64,000 bases of DNA from Bog-473 sp963828825 (lineage in GTDB: Bacteria; Actinomycetota; Acidimicrobiia; Acidimicrobiales; RAAP-2). The translations under genes and the position numbers were made by a program. Under the pieces are notes generated by a model, which worked only from the letters and a program-made list of their open reading frames with translations, was not told where the DNA came from and did no database searches. Shown here in pieces: positions 18,115 through 26,407 of this stretch. The stretch spans positions 744,001-808,000 of the forward strand of contig CAWHGF010000004.1 in the NCBI GenBank assembly GCA_963828825.1, in the 5' to 3' direction. Within the stretch, counting starts at the first letter, position 1, and each line of letters starts with the position of its first letter.

Positions 18115-19082
18115 TGCGGGTGGGCCGCCGTCCACGGGGCGGGGGCGAGGAGGGAGGGCCGTCGCGGCGGCAGGGCGGAGCGGCATCGCTCGCCAGGGCT
18201 GTGGCCTGGGCGCTTGCCGTCGCAGCTGTGGCCACCCTCATCGGCGTCGGGTCCGGACCGCCGGCGGGCGCGGCGGTGGCACCCCCCTACCTCCTGGCCC
18301 TCGGCGGTTCGGCCTCGGTCGGGTTCCAACCCACGGCCGCCCATCCTCGTGGTCAGCCCACGAGCTCGGGCTACGCCGAGGACCTCGTGCCTCTGGAACA
18401 GCGGAGATGGCCTGGGCTCATGGTCGCGCACCTCGGATGTCCGGGGGCCACCACGGTCACCGTGCTCGACGGCGGCGGGCATTGCCATTACCCCGAGGGG
18501 ACCCAACTCAGCACGGCAGAGGCGTTTCTCCGGGCTCATCCCACGACCGTGCTCGTGACCGTTGATCTGGGTTTCAACGACCTGCTGCGCTGCATGCGAC
18601 ACGAGGTCGTCGATGCGACCTGCGTGGACGGCGCGCTCGCCACGGTCCACGACCAGCTGGGTCAGATCCTGGCGGGGATCAGGGAAGCCGCACCGTCGGG
18701 GGCCCTGATCGTCGGGGTCGGACACTACGACCCCTTCTTGGGGGACTACATCGAGGGTGCAGGCGGGCAATCCTTCTCGGCCACCAGCCTCGGTGTCATG
18801 GAGCGGCTCGACGACAGCCTGCGAGCGAGCTACCGATCGGCCGGGGTGCCCATGGCCGACGTCGCCTCGGCCTTCGATCTCACGGACCGTGACCAGGTGA
18901 CGTGGTCCGGCACGGGCACGGTGCCGATGGACGTGGCGCGGACCTGCACGCTGACCTGGATGTGTGATCCCCCGCCCCTGGGACACAACCCCCACCCCGA
19001 CGACGCGGGCTACCGCACGATCGCGGCCGCCATCGCCGAGGCCGTCGCCGACCCCTCCGGCGAGGAGACCGGCATCTCCTGA
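18114..19082 (+). CDS. Secreted SGNH/GDSL-type hydrolase
   Basis: The 322-residue protein has a long basic N-terminus, a signal or anchor helix (AVAWALAVAAVATLIGVGSG) and an SGNH fold. Block I is LLALGGSASVGFQP, with the putative nucleophile Ser in place of the usual GDS context. Block III is DLGFNDLL, and block V is HNPHPDDAGY, carrying the catalytic Asp/His. It is predicted to deacylate an extracytoplasmic ester. Its last 73 bases overlap the convergent acyltransferase-3 gene. A lipid- or glycan-editing partnership with that operon is plausible but not shown. Confidence 0.75.
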   Translation: MRVGRRPRGGGEEGGPSRRQGGAASLARAVAWALAVAAVATLIGVGSGPPAGAAVAPPYLLALGGSASVGFQPTAAHPRGQPTSSGYAEDLVPLEQRRWPGLMVAHLGCPGATTVTVLDGGGHCHYPEGTQLSTAEAFLRAHPTTVLVTVDLGFNDLLRCMRHEVVDATCVDGALATVHDQLGQILAGIREAAPSGALIVGVGHYDPFLGDYIEGAGGQSFSATSLGVMERLDDSLRASYRSAGVPMADVASAFDLTDRDQVTWSGTGTVPMDVARTCTLTWMCDPPPLGHNPHPDDAGYRTIAAAIAEAVADPSGEETGIS

Positions 19083-20278
19083 TCGCGGTCCGAGCTGCCG
19101 ACCACGTCGAGCAGACGCGGTGCGGCTTCGGTCACCGTCGCCTTCGCACGTCGCCACGGGACCCGGGTCCGGCCGGTCAGGGGTCTGGCCAGCGGCGTGC
19201 GGGCCAGCAGTTCCGTCAGCCCGATGCAGGCCACGAAGACGATCACCACCGTGATCACGCTGACCAGCGGCCAGGGCAGGTACCCGTTGAGATGCCGCCA
19301 CCCGAGCCAGCCCAAGACCGTGATGAAGAGGAGCTGGGCCAGATAGATCCCGTAGGAGTTGTCCGAGCCCGACCGCACGATGGTCCGGGTCCTGCTCGAC
19401 CAGCGTCGATGGACCAACGCGACGCCGATCAGGTAGATGCAGGCGATCGCACCGATGTTGAACGGGATGACGATCGGCTGGAAGGGGTCGGAGCTCGAAC
19501 CCAGCCACGACACCACGTGATCGGCCGCCAGGTAGTACCAGACCTCGGCGACGACAGCCGCGGCCAGCGTGCCGGCCACAATGAGACGCACGTGCGAACA
19601 GAGCCACGCGTGGAACTCGTCGAGATGCAGCGCGACCACCATGCCGGCAACGAGATAGAACTGGTACGAAGTGACCTCGCGCGTGGCCCAGTAGCCCTGC
19701 ATCCATGCCGGCGCCAGGCCCCAGTGCATGGACGACACCAGCAGGATCTGCACCACACCGCTCACGAGGAGAACGAGACCGTGGTGCCCGGCCGTCCTGC
19801 GGAGCAGCACCAGGAGGAGCGGGAACAGCGCGTAGAACTCCAGGAGGACGAGCAGGTAGTAGAGCTGGTAGTACCCGGTGCCGAACAGGTAGAGCAGGTG
19901 GAGCAGGTCGCCTCTCGGCGTTCCGGCCTCGCCCGGGAGGCCGACGAAGAAGTAGATGACGGTCCAGCACAGGTACGGCACCGCGACCAGGGCGAAGCGA
20001 CGGCGCCAGAATGTGCGGTGGTCGATGCCCGGCAGGTCCCGGACGCTGTAGGCGAGCATGCAGGCCGAGACGAAGAGGAACGCCTCGCGCGTGACATGAA
20101 GCAGCTGCAACGACGCCCCGACGGTCAGCCACGCCGCCACCGGCGCGAAGGCCAGGAGCGTGTGCGTCGAAACGACGCCCGCCTGCTTCACCGGTCGCAT
20201 GGCGTCGACGTGATCGAGCCTCTTCCGGGTGCCGCGGACGGGCTGGGCGGGGGCGAGCGGCGACTCGACCGCGGTCAC
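19010..20278 (-). CDS. Acyltransferase-3 family integral membrane protein (copy A)
   Basis: The 422-residue protein has about ten hydrophobic helices and opens with LDHVDAMRPVKQAGVVSTHTLLAFAPV. Its histidine is the candidate catalytic residue of acyltransferase-3 proteins, which acylate extracytoplasmic sugars, lipids or small molecules. FWRRRFALVAVPYLCWTVIYF and the last helices, ending in a charged tail, match the family. GTG 20278 overlaps the AMP-ligase stop (GTGA), so it is the final gene of the ComA operon. It overlaps the SGNH hydrolase at its 3' end. Copy B lies at 23868-25127. Confidence 0.85.
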   Translation of the reverse strand: MTAVESPLAPAQPVRGTRKRLDHVDAMRPVKQAGVVSTHTLLAFAPVAAWLTVGASLQLLHVTREAFLFVSACMLAYSVRDLPGIDHRTFWRRRFALVAVPYLCWTVIYFFVGLPGEAGTPRGDLLHLLYLFGTGYYQLYYLLVLLEFYALFPLLLVLLRRTAGHHGLVLLVSGVVQILLVSSMHWGLAPAWMQGYWATREVTSYQFYLVAGMVVALHLDEFHAWLCSHVRLIVAGTLAAAVVAEVWYYLAADHVVSWLGSSSDPFQPIVIPFNIGAIACIYLIGVALVHRRWSSRTRTIVRSGSDNSYGIYLAQLLFITVLGWLGWRHLNGYLPWPLVSVITVVIVFVACIGLTELLARTPLARPLTGRTRVPWRRAKATVTEAAPRLLDVVGSSDRDQEMPVSSPEGSATASAMAAAIVR

Positions 20279-21891
20279 CGCAGATCGAAGGTGTGCAGGA
20301 CAGGCACCTCGGGCGCGCCCAGTGATCGGCGGCGCACCTTGCCGGTGGCGCCGGCCGGCAGCTCCCGCACGACGCACAGGGCCACGGGCCGCTTGGTGCG
20401 CACGAGGCACCGCTCGAGCGCCAGCCCGATCCGCCCCGCCGCGTCCTCGACCTCGTTGGCCTCGAGGTCGGGGCCACCGAGACCGTCTACGCCGCGCAAC
20501 ACCACGTAGGCGACCGGCACCTGGCCCAACTCGGGATCGTCCCGACCGACCACGGCCACGGATGCGACCATCGGGTCTGCACTGATGACCTCTTCGATCT
20601 CGCGGGGGAACACCTTCTCGCCCCCGCGGTTGATGACGTCGTCCGTTCTGGCGTCGAGGTAGACGAACCCGTCGGCATCCCGATGCCCGAGGTCACCGGT
20701 CCGCAACCAGCCGTCCGGGTGGAAACAATCCCGGTGCACGTCGCCGACGTAGCCCTCGACCACCGACGGCCCACGGATCTCCACGTGGCCGATGTGGAAC
20801 TCCGGCGCCTCGCGCGGACTGCCCACCGGCTCCGCCTCGCGGACGATCCGGAGCTCGACCCCGACCGGCCGCCCCACCGAGCCGGGACGGCGTGGGACCG
20901 ACAGTGGATGGGCGGTGATCTGACTGGCCGCCTCGGTCATCCCGTAGGTCTCAATCACCGGGATCCCCGTACTCGCCTCGAACCGGTCAGCAGCGGCCAC
21001 CGACAACGGCGCCGACGCGGAGCGGATGAACCGGATGCCGCTGGGGACCGTCTCGCCTGGCCCGAGAGCGCCCAGGCGAGAGATGATGGCGGGGACAGCG
21101 TTGATCCACGTGATCGACCGCCGGGCCATGAGGTCCCAGAAGGCTCCCCGGTGAAACCGGTCGTCGAGGACGAGGCACGAACCGGCCACCAACGCCGACA
21201 ACAACCCCACCACTTCGGCGTTGATGTGGAACAAAGGGAGCGGGTTGAAACCGCGGTCATCGGAGCCGAGCTGCAGGTGTGATCCCACGGAGCGCGCGGT
21301 GCGGAGCAACTTCTCCTGGGCCAACCGGACGACCTTGGGGGCCCCGGTCGTGCCCGACGACGACAGGACGACACCCCCAGCACCGGCCCGGAACGGGGCC
21401 GTCGCCCCGGGTCCTGTCACCGTGTTCGCACCGAGGCGGTCGAGGTGCTCGAGCTGGACCCATGCGCCGTCCATGCCGGCCGGAGCGGGGCGATCCGCCA
21501 CCACCACATCCGCACCGGTGCGCGCCACGGTCGCCGCGGCACCGCCGCTCCCACCCGAGGGCAGGGACGGGTCGAGCGGCGCCACCCAGAACCCGGCGGC
21601 CATGACCCCGAGGAAGGCGTCCGTGAACGCCATGGGGTCACTGATGGCGAGGGCGATGGTCGTCAGACCACCGGCGCGGGCCTCTCCGAGCAGGGCCCTC
21701 CAGCGCTCCACGCCCCCTTCGAGCTGACGGAAGGACATCGCCCTCGCGTCACGGGCGTGCTCGACATAGGCCCGCTCGCCCAGGGTCACCGATCGCCCAC
21801 GGATGATGTCGCACAGTGGGAGGTCCGACTCCTGCTGTGGCGGGTCCCCCTTCACAAGGGTCCGAGGCGACTTCGATGCGACGGCCTGCAT
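20275..21891 (-). CDS. AMP-forming acyl-CoA/acyl-acid ligase
   Basis: This 538-residue ANL-superfamily enzyme activates a carboxylic acid as its adenylate. Motifs in order are LSSSGTTGAPKVVRL (P-loop), FNPLPLFHINAEVVGL, IPVIETYGMTEAAS, GWLRTGDLG, RTDDVINRGGEKVFPREIEE and the catalytic-lysine end ATGKVRRRSL. Both domains are complete. The ATG at 21891 overlaps the VOC stop and its own stop overlaps copy A of acyltransferase-3, so it is tightly coupled in the ComA operon. It could load an acyl group for the adjacent acyltransferases or activate the sulfolactate carboxylate. The sequence does not say which. Confidence 0.9.
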   Translation of the reverse strand: MQAVASKSPRTLVKGDPPQQESDLPLCDIIRGRSVTLGERAYVEHARDARAMSFRQLEGGVERWRALLGEARAGGLTTIALAISDPMAFTDAFLGVMAAGFWVAPLDPSLPSGGSGGAAATVARTGADVVVADRPAPAGMDGAWVQLEHLDRLGANTVTGPGATAPFRAGAGGVVLSSSGTTGAPKVVRLAQEKLLRTARSVGSHLQLGSDDRGFNPLPLFHINAEVVGLLSALVAGSCLVLDDRFHRGAFWDLMARRSITWINAVPAIISRLGALGPGETVPSGIRFIRSASAPLSVAAADRFEASTGIPVIETYGMTEAASQITAHPLSVPRRPGSVGRPVGVELRIVREAEPVGSPREAPEFHIGHVEIRGPSVVEGYVGDVHRDCFHPDGWLRTGDLGHRDADGFVYLDARTDDVINRGGEKVFPREIEEVISADPMVASVAVVGRDDPELGQVPVAYVVLRGVDGLGGPDLEANEVEDAAGRIGLALERCLVRTKRPVALCVVRELPAGATGKVRRRSLGAPEVPVLHTFDLR

Positions 21892-22298
21892 CAGTACATC
21901 ATCCGCGGGTCCGCGTAGTGCTTGAACTCGACGAGGTTGTCCGAGGGGTCCCGGAGCACGAACGTCCGGTGCACCTCGACGAGTCCCTCGAACCGGCTGC
22001 GCACGTCGGCGAAGAACTCGATCTTGCGCTGCACGCACAACTCGTAGAGCGCATCGAAGTCCCGGCCCTCGCGGAAGGTGACGCCGAAATGCCTCGGGTA
22101 CAGACTCAGCTCCGAGTCACGTGGGCCCGGATGCTCGACGAGATGGCAGACCAGCTGATCTCCGAAGAAGTCGATCGTGATGCGGTCGGCATACCGCCGG
22201 GCCAGCTTGCAGCCGAGCGCGGCGCCGTAGAACGCCTCCGCCTCGTCCAGGTCGTGGACCGGGATCGCCAGATGGAAGACGTCGCTGATCTCCCTCAC
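21891..22298 (-). CDS. VOC-family putative dioxygenase (glyoxalase fold)
   Basis: This 135-residue VOC protein resembles the predicted extradiol-dioxygenase group. It shows VFHLAIPVHDLDEAEAFYGAALGC, IDFFGDQLVCHL, PRHFGVTF and a C-terminal RTFVLRDPSDNLVEFKHY. Candidate metal ligands are the His of FHLA, the His of PRHFG and the Glu of LVEFK. GTG 22298 overlaps the ComA-family stop and its own stop overlaps the ligase start, so it is translated in register with both. A tailoring or oxidative role in the pathway is inferred. Confidence 0.8.
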   Translation of the reverse strand: MREISDVFHLAIPVHDLDEAEAFYGAALGCKLARRYADRITIDFFGDQLVCHLVEHPGPRDSELSLYPRHFGVTFREGRDFDALYELCVQRKIEFFADVRSRFEGLVEVHRTFVLRDPSDNLVEFKHYADPRMMY

Positions 22299-23071
22299 GA
22301 CACCGCGCCTTCGAAGCACTCGAGCGTGTCGGCACGGAGGCCGAGCCGGATCGTCTCGAGCCCCAGGATCCCCGTCGAGGGGATGTTCCCGAGGTTGACG
22401 TCGGAACCGATCCGCCGCACGAAGTAGCACTGGAGCTGGTTCGATGGCGCCTCGAAGAGCAGGTGCTCGGGCGGGACGTCGCTGGCGAGGATCTCCTCAA
22501 TGAGACCGAAGCGGAGCTCACCGTTGGGCCGGCAGATGCCGGCACTGCCACTCTCCCGGGCCTCCAGAGTCACCAGGAACGCGCCGGCCTCCAGGTCCTC
22601 GTGGATGCACTCGATCCAGCGGTTCGGCGCCAGGCGCTCGGAGCGCTCCGAGTCCTTGAAGCCGACCTCGGAGACCACCTTGAACTCAGCCGCCAGCTTC
22701 CTGACGTAGCCGGCCTTCTCAATGTGGGGAAGGTCGATGGTGCCGTTCGAGACCTCCACGTACTGGCACCCGTAGCTCTCGCACAGGTCCCGGAAGTCGT
22801 CGAAGCGGTCCTGCAGCACGAACTTCTCGAACAGGGTGCCTCCGAAGTAGAAGTCGATGCCGACGTCGGCCAGGACGTCGATCTTGCGCTGCAGGTCGCT
22901 GGTCACGATCGCCGTCCCCCAGCCGAACTTCACGAAGTCGAGGAACTCGGCCACGCTCCGCACGACGTCTTCGAAGGTGCGCGTCGCGAGCCCACCGTCG
23001 ACCATCATGGTCAGGCCGTTGGTCCTCGGCTTGTTGGTCCTCGGGGGTAGTTGCAACATTGTGGGCCGCAT
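22295..23071 (-). CDS. Phosphosulfolactate synthase (ComA family)
   Basis: This 258-residue TIM-barrel protein of the ComA family joins sulfite to phosphoenolpyruvate to give (R)-phosphosulfolactate, the first step of coenzyme M and sulfolactate synthesis. Family blocks are clear: RTNGLTMMVDGGL, FVKFGWGTA, FYFGGTLFEKF, YVEVSNGTIDLP, KVVSEVGFKD, DLEAGAFLVTLEARES, LLFEAP and DVNLGNIPSTGILGLETIRLGLRADTL. The family more often has DKGL where this has DGGL. The ATG at 23071 follows GAGGAG. It is probably the second gene of the operon, 31 bases after a phosphatase gene, and overlaps the VOC gene by 4 bases. Confidence 0.85.
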   Translation of the reverse strand: MRPTMLQLPPRTNKPRTNGLTMMVDGGLATRTFEDVVRSVAEFLDFVKFGWGTAIVTSDLQRKIDVLADVGIDFYFGGTLFEKFVLQDRFDDFRDLCESYGCQYVEVSNGTIDLPHIEKAGYVRKLAAEFKVVSEVGFKDSERSERLAPNRWIECIHEDLEAGAFLVTLEARESGSAGICRPNGELRFGLIEEILASDVPPEHLLFEAPSNQLQCYFVRRIGSDVNLGNIPSTGILGLETIRLGLRADTLECFEGAVS

Positions 23072-23102
23072 AACACGCTCCTCGCTGTGATCTCTCAGCC
23101 GC

Positions 23103-23699
23103 CTACTGCACGATTGCGACGGACGGATGAGGCCGGCTGACGCGCCGGACACTTGTGTTGGGGACGGGACCCCAGACCATGTCGTCGACTCCGATGCCGT
23201 TGCAGTAGGCGTCGGCGACCCGGATGACGCCCCCATGCGTGACGACGAGGACGTCGCCGTCCGTCTCAGTCTCCAATTCGGTGATGAAGTCCCGCACGCG
23301 TCCGTACAGCTCGCTGAGGGATTCACCGGCCGGAGGCCGGGCCTGTACGTCGACGACCCGATCGAACTCGATGCCGGACGCCGCTGGGTCGAGCTCGCTG
23401 AGTGGGTGACCCTCTGCCACACCGAAGCTCCGCTCACGCAGTGCGGGGTCGATGTGCAACGGCAGGTCCAGCGCGCATTCGACGATCGATGCCGTCTCGC
23501 GCGCCCGGGCGAGATCGCTCGTGTAGATCGCACCGACGCGGATGTCGCCGAGGCGTTCGGCCACACGAGCGGCCTCACGGCGGCCTTTGGCCGTGAGAAC
23601 AGGTCCATCCGCCTGCCCCTGTACCAACCCGGATGCGTTCCAGGTGCTCTCCCCATGACGCACGAGCCACAGCGCACAGTTGGCGGTTCGATCGTTCAT
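23103..23699 (-). CDS. Histidine phosphatase (phosphoglycerate-mutase-like)
   Basis: The 198-residue protein has the phosphohistidine motif LVRHGESTWN, a second Arg in SDLARARETA, LRERSFGVAEGH with the catalytic acid and the second histidine in VVTHGGVIR. It is cytoplasmic. Immediately upstream of a phosphosulfolactate synthase gene, it could supply the phosphosulfolactate phosphatase step that ComB performs elsewhere; no ComB-type protein is in the window. That assignment rests on position only. Other small phosphate esters are equally possible from the sequence. Confidence 0.85.
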   Translation of the reverse strand: MNDRTANCALWLVRHGESTWNASGLVQGQADGPVLTAKGRREAARVAERLGDIRVGAIYTSDLARARETASIVECALDLPLHIDPALRERSFGVAEGHPLSELDPAASGIEFDRVVDVQARPPAGESLSELYGRVRDFITELETETDGDVLVVTHGGVIRVADAYCNGIGVDDMVWGPVPNTSVRRVSRPHPSVAIVQ

Positions 23700-23831
23700 C
23701 TCTTACAACAATGCCCACGTCCGCTGAGCCCCTACTGGGAACGAGAGAAGAAGTTCATGAGGAAATGTAAGGAAACAATGAGAAAGTTCGCCGCGCGCGT
23801 CCGGTACCTGAGACGACGCTGAGTGTGCGAC

Positions 23832-23865
23832 GCCGGCGCGGCGCGATGACGCGCGTCGCGCCGGC
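23832..23865. terminator. Strong GC hairpin between the second acyltransferase-3 gene and the ComA operon
   Basis: The left arm GCCGGCGCG (23832-23840) pairs perfectly with CGCGCCGGC (23857-23865). A further inner stem, gcgcg/cgcgc, closes an ATGA loop. It starts 3 bases beyond the stop of the gene at 23868 and would end its transcript or limit read-through into the phosphatase gene. No U-tract is present. Confidence 0.55.
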
Positions 23866-23867
23866 CT

Positions 23868-25127
23868 TCAGACGGATACGGGCTCGCGCTCCGGTGCGAC
23901 GACGAGTCCGCGCGAGGGGACGGACCGGCTCGTCGCCGGTACGAAGGGACCCAGGCGCGCCCGCTGCTCGGCGCGCACCGGACCAGCGAGCACCCAACGC
24001 GCCGGCGTGCGCAGCACGAGCGCGGTGAAGAGCGCCGCACTCCCCATGGTGAGCACGAAGGTGACCGCCACCATGCCGGCCCACCCAAGGTGTGGCGTGA
24101 GACCCGCCGCACCGAGGCCGGTGCGCACGAGGGTGAGGAAGAGGACGTGACACAGGAAGATGCCGCCGGTCAGGCCGGCCAGGTATTCGGCAGAGAGGAC
24201 TCCTCCCGGGCGCGCCGGTCGGCGCAGGCGGCGCCGGTACCACATCCACGCGGCACACTCGAGGGCCGCCACGGCGGCGGTGAACCAGAGGAAGGCGATC
24301 GGCTGGTAGAGGTCGGAGGCGCGACCCGGCGTCGAACCGGTCCAGACCGCGACCAGGTACCACAGCGTGGCTGCGACCCCCATGAGGACGGCGCCGGCGA
24401 TCACCTGGCGGTACCAACGCTCCACGAAGGCCCGGACCTCGTCGAAATGGAGGGCGACGAGGATCCCCGCCACGAACTGCTCCTGGTAGGTGATGGGATC
24501 CCGGGCCCAGGGCCACGCGGAGGCGATGTCACGTGTCCAGTCCCCCACGACTCCGAAGGAGGCCGTGTAGTGCAGGTCCGCGGCAAGAACCAGGGCGAAC
24601 AGGAGACTCACCACCATGATGGCGGCGTGGTGCGAGGAGGCCCGGAGCACCCGGAGCACCGGCGGGAAGACGAGATACAGGAGCAGCAGGACGACGACGA
24701 AGTAGAGCTGGTAGTAGCCGTACACCACGTCGTTCCAGAGGAGCGGCCACGCCTGGTTCCACGTCCCGTCGGAGACCATGGTGAAGACCCAATAGATCCC
24801 GGTCCACGCCAGGAACGGCACGCCGATCTGCACGTAGCGCCGGCGCCAGAACCCGAGGGTGGAGCGGGGCCGTGTGATCTGCGAGTAGGTCAACAGGAAG
24901 GCGGCGAGGAAGAAGAATGCCGTCCGGCTGAAGTGCAGGAGCATGACGAAGGCCCAGGCCGTGGTGTTGCCGGCCGCGATGGTCCACAGGAGCGAGTGCT
25001 GGAGTACGACAGCGCAGCAGGCGATCACCCGGAACGAGTCGAATTGACCGATGTAGCCGCCGGTGCCCGGGAGGGCGCCGTTCGCCGGCGCCTCCGGCAG
25101 TACGTCCGGCTGGTCCACGGACGCCAT
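23868..25127 (-). CDS. Acyltransferase-3 family integral membrane protein (copy B)
   Basis: The 419-residue paralogue of copy A has the same topology. It begins FDSFRVIACCAVVLQHSLLW with the candidate catalytic His. It shares FWRRRYVQIGVPFLAWTGIYWVF and YYQLYFVVVLLLLYLVFPPVLRVLR with the equivalent parts of copy A. It is separated from the phosphatase gene by 168 bases holding a strong hairpin, so it may be its own transcript. Two related acyltransferases flanking a ComA-ligase cassette suggest two acylation steps or two acceptors. Confidence 0.85.
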   Translation of the reverse strand: MASVDQPDVLPEAPANGALPGTGGYIGQFDSFRVIACCAVVLQHSLLWTIAAGNTTAWAFVMLLHFSRTAFFFLAAFLLTYSQITRPRSTLGFWRRRYVQIGVPFLAWTGIYWVFTMVSDGTWNQAWPLLWNDVVYGYYQLYFVVVLLLLYLVFPPVLRVLRASSHHAAIMVVSLLFALVLAADLHYTASFGVVGDWTRDIASAWPWARDPITYQEQFVAGILVALHFDEVRAFVERWYRQVIAGAVLMGVAATLWYLVAVWTGSTPGRASDLYQPIAFLWFTAAVAALECAAWMWYRRRLRRPARPGGVLSAEYLAGLTGGIFLCHVLFLTLVRTGLGAAGLTPHLGWAGMVAVTFVLTMGSAALFTALVLRTPARWVLAGPVRAEQRARLGPFVPATSRSVPSRGLVVAPEREPVSV

Positions 25128-25189
25128 GGCGGGGATCCTGCACCACGAGCCTCAAACCAAACTGTGAACACGCCGGGAAACGCGTCCAG

Positions 25190-26398
25190 CTACCCCAGTT
25201 TCGTCAGCGCGGCGCGCAGGTGGCGCACGGCCTGGCCGATGCGCTGCTCGTTCTCGATGAGGGCGAAGCGGACGTGGCCGTCGCCGCCGGGCCCGAACCC
25301 GATGCCGGGCGAGGTGGCGACGCCCGCCTCGCTCACCAAGTACTTCGAGAACTCCAGCGAGCCCATCTCGCGGTACGGCTCGGGGATCGGGGCCCACACG
25401 AACATCGTTCCCTTGGGTGGCGCCAGGCGCCACCCGATGCGATTGAGACCGTCGCAGAGCGTGTCGCGCCGCGCCCGGTAGATGGCGTTGATCTCCTTGG
25501 GGTAGTCCGGCGCCTCGTTCATGGCCACGATGGCGGCGATCTGAATGGGCTGGAACGTCCCGTAGTCGAGATACGTCTTGAGCTTGGTCAGCGCCTGGAC
25601 GATCTCCTGGTTGCCGACGACGAAGCCGACGCGCCACCCGGCCATGGAGAACGACTTGGTCATGGTGTAGATCTCCACCGCCACATCGGTGGCGCCGGGC
25701 ACCTGCAGGATGGACGGCGGGTCGTAGCCGTCGAACCCGAGGTCCGCGTAGGCGAAGTCGTGCACCAGGACGACCTCGTGCTCGCGGGCGAAGCCCACCA
25801 GGCGCTCCATGAAGGACAGGTCGACACAGGCGGTGGTCGGGTTGTGCGGGAACGAGAGCACAATGACGCGCGGCTTGGGCCAGGACTCCTCCCAGGCGTG
25901 CATGAGCCCTTCGAAGAACGCCTCGCCCGGATCGGGCACGTCGTCCGACTCCACGTCCGGTCCCTGCAGCGGAACCTGGCGCACGTCCGCCCCGGCGAAC
26001 AGGGGCCCCCAGATGTGGATCGGGTACGACGGCGACGGCACCAGTGCGGTGTCGCCCGGGCCGACCAGCACCCACATCAGGTGCGAGAAGCCCTCCTTGG
26101 CCCCGATGGTGGTGACCACCTGGGTCTCGGGGTCGAGCTCGACGGCGAACTTGCGCTGATAGAGGTCGGTGATGGCGCTGCGCAATTTCGGGATGCCGCG
26201 GGACGCGGAGTAACGGTGGTTGCGCGGGTTCTGGGCGGCCTCGGCCAGCTTGCTCACCGCCACGTCCGGCGAGGGCAGGTCGGGATTCCCGAAGCCGAGG
26301 TCGATGACGTCGCGCCCGCTTCGCCGCGCCGCTGCCTTGAGGTCGTTGATCGTGGCGAAGACGTAGGGCGGCAACCCGTTGATGCGGCGGAACTCCAT
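25190..26398 (-). CDS. Class I/II PLP aminotransferase, AlaC-like
   Basis: The 402-residue fold-type I enzyme has RINGLPPYVFATINDLK at the N-terminus and DLGFGNPDLPSP, both characteristic of the AlaC/LL-diaminopimelate aminotransferase-like group. LSFPHNPTTACVD, VHDFAYADLGFDGY and the PLP lysine block TMTKSFSMAGWRVGFVVGN follow, with the C-terminal Arg in GHVRFALIEN. It probably transaminates alanine/pyruvate or a related amino acid. It is the last gene of a minus-strand run starting upstream with the SRPBCC gene. Its start is 9 bases after the LLM gene stop. Confidence 0.88.
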   Translation of the reverse strand: MEFRRINGLPPYVFATINDLKAAARRSGRDVIDLGFGNPDLPSPDVAVSKLAEAAQNPRNHRYSASRGIPKLRSAITDLYQRKFAVELDPETQVVTTIGAKEGFSHLMWVLVGPGDTALVPSPSYPIHIWGPLFAGADVRQVPLQGPDVESDDVPDPGEAFFEGLMHAWEESWPKPRVIVLSFPHNPTTACVDLSFMERLVGFAREHEVVLVHDFAYADLGFDGYDPPSILQVPGATDVAVEIYTMTKSFSMAGWRVGFVVGNQEIVQALTKLKTYLDYGTFQPIQIAAIVAMNEAPDYPKEINAIYRARRDTLCDGLNRIGWRLAPPKGTMFVWAPIPEPYREMGSLEFSKYLVSEAGVATSPGIGFGPGGDGHVRFALIENEQRIGQAVRHLRAALTKLG

Positions 26399-26407
26399 CG
26401 TGGAAGT

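Noticed and set aside
23103..23699. Phosphoglycerate mutase of glycolysis
   Set aside because: The short length and position in a specialised operon favour a small-molecule phosphatase, although the family is the same.
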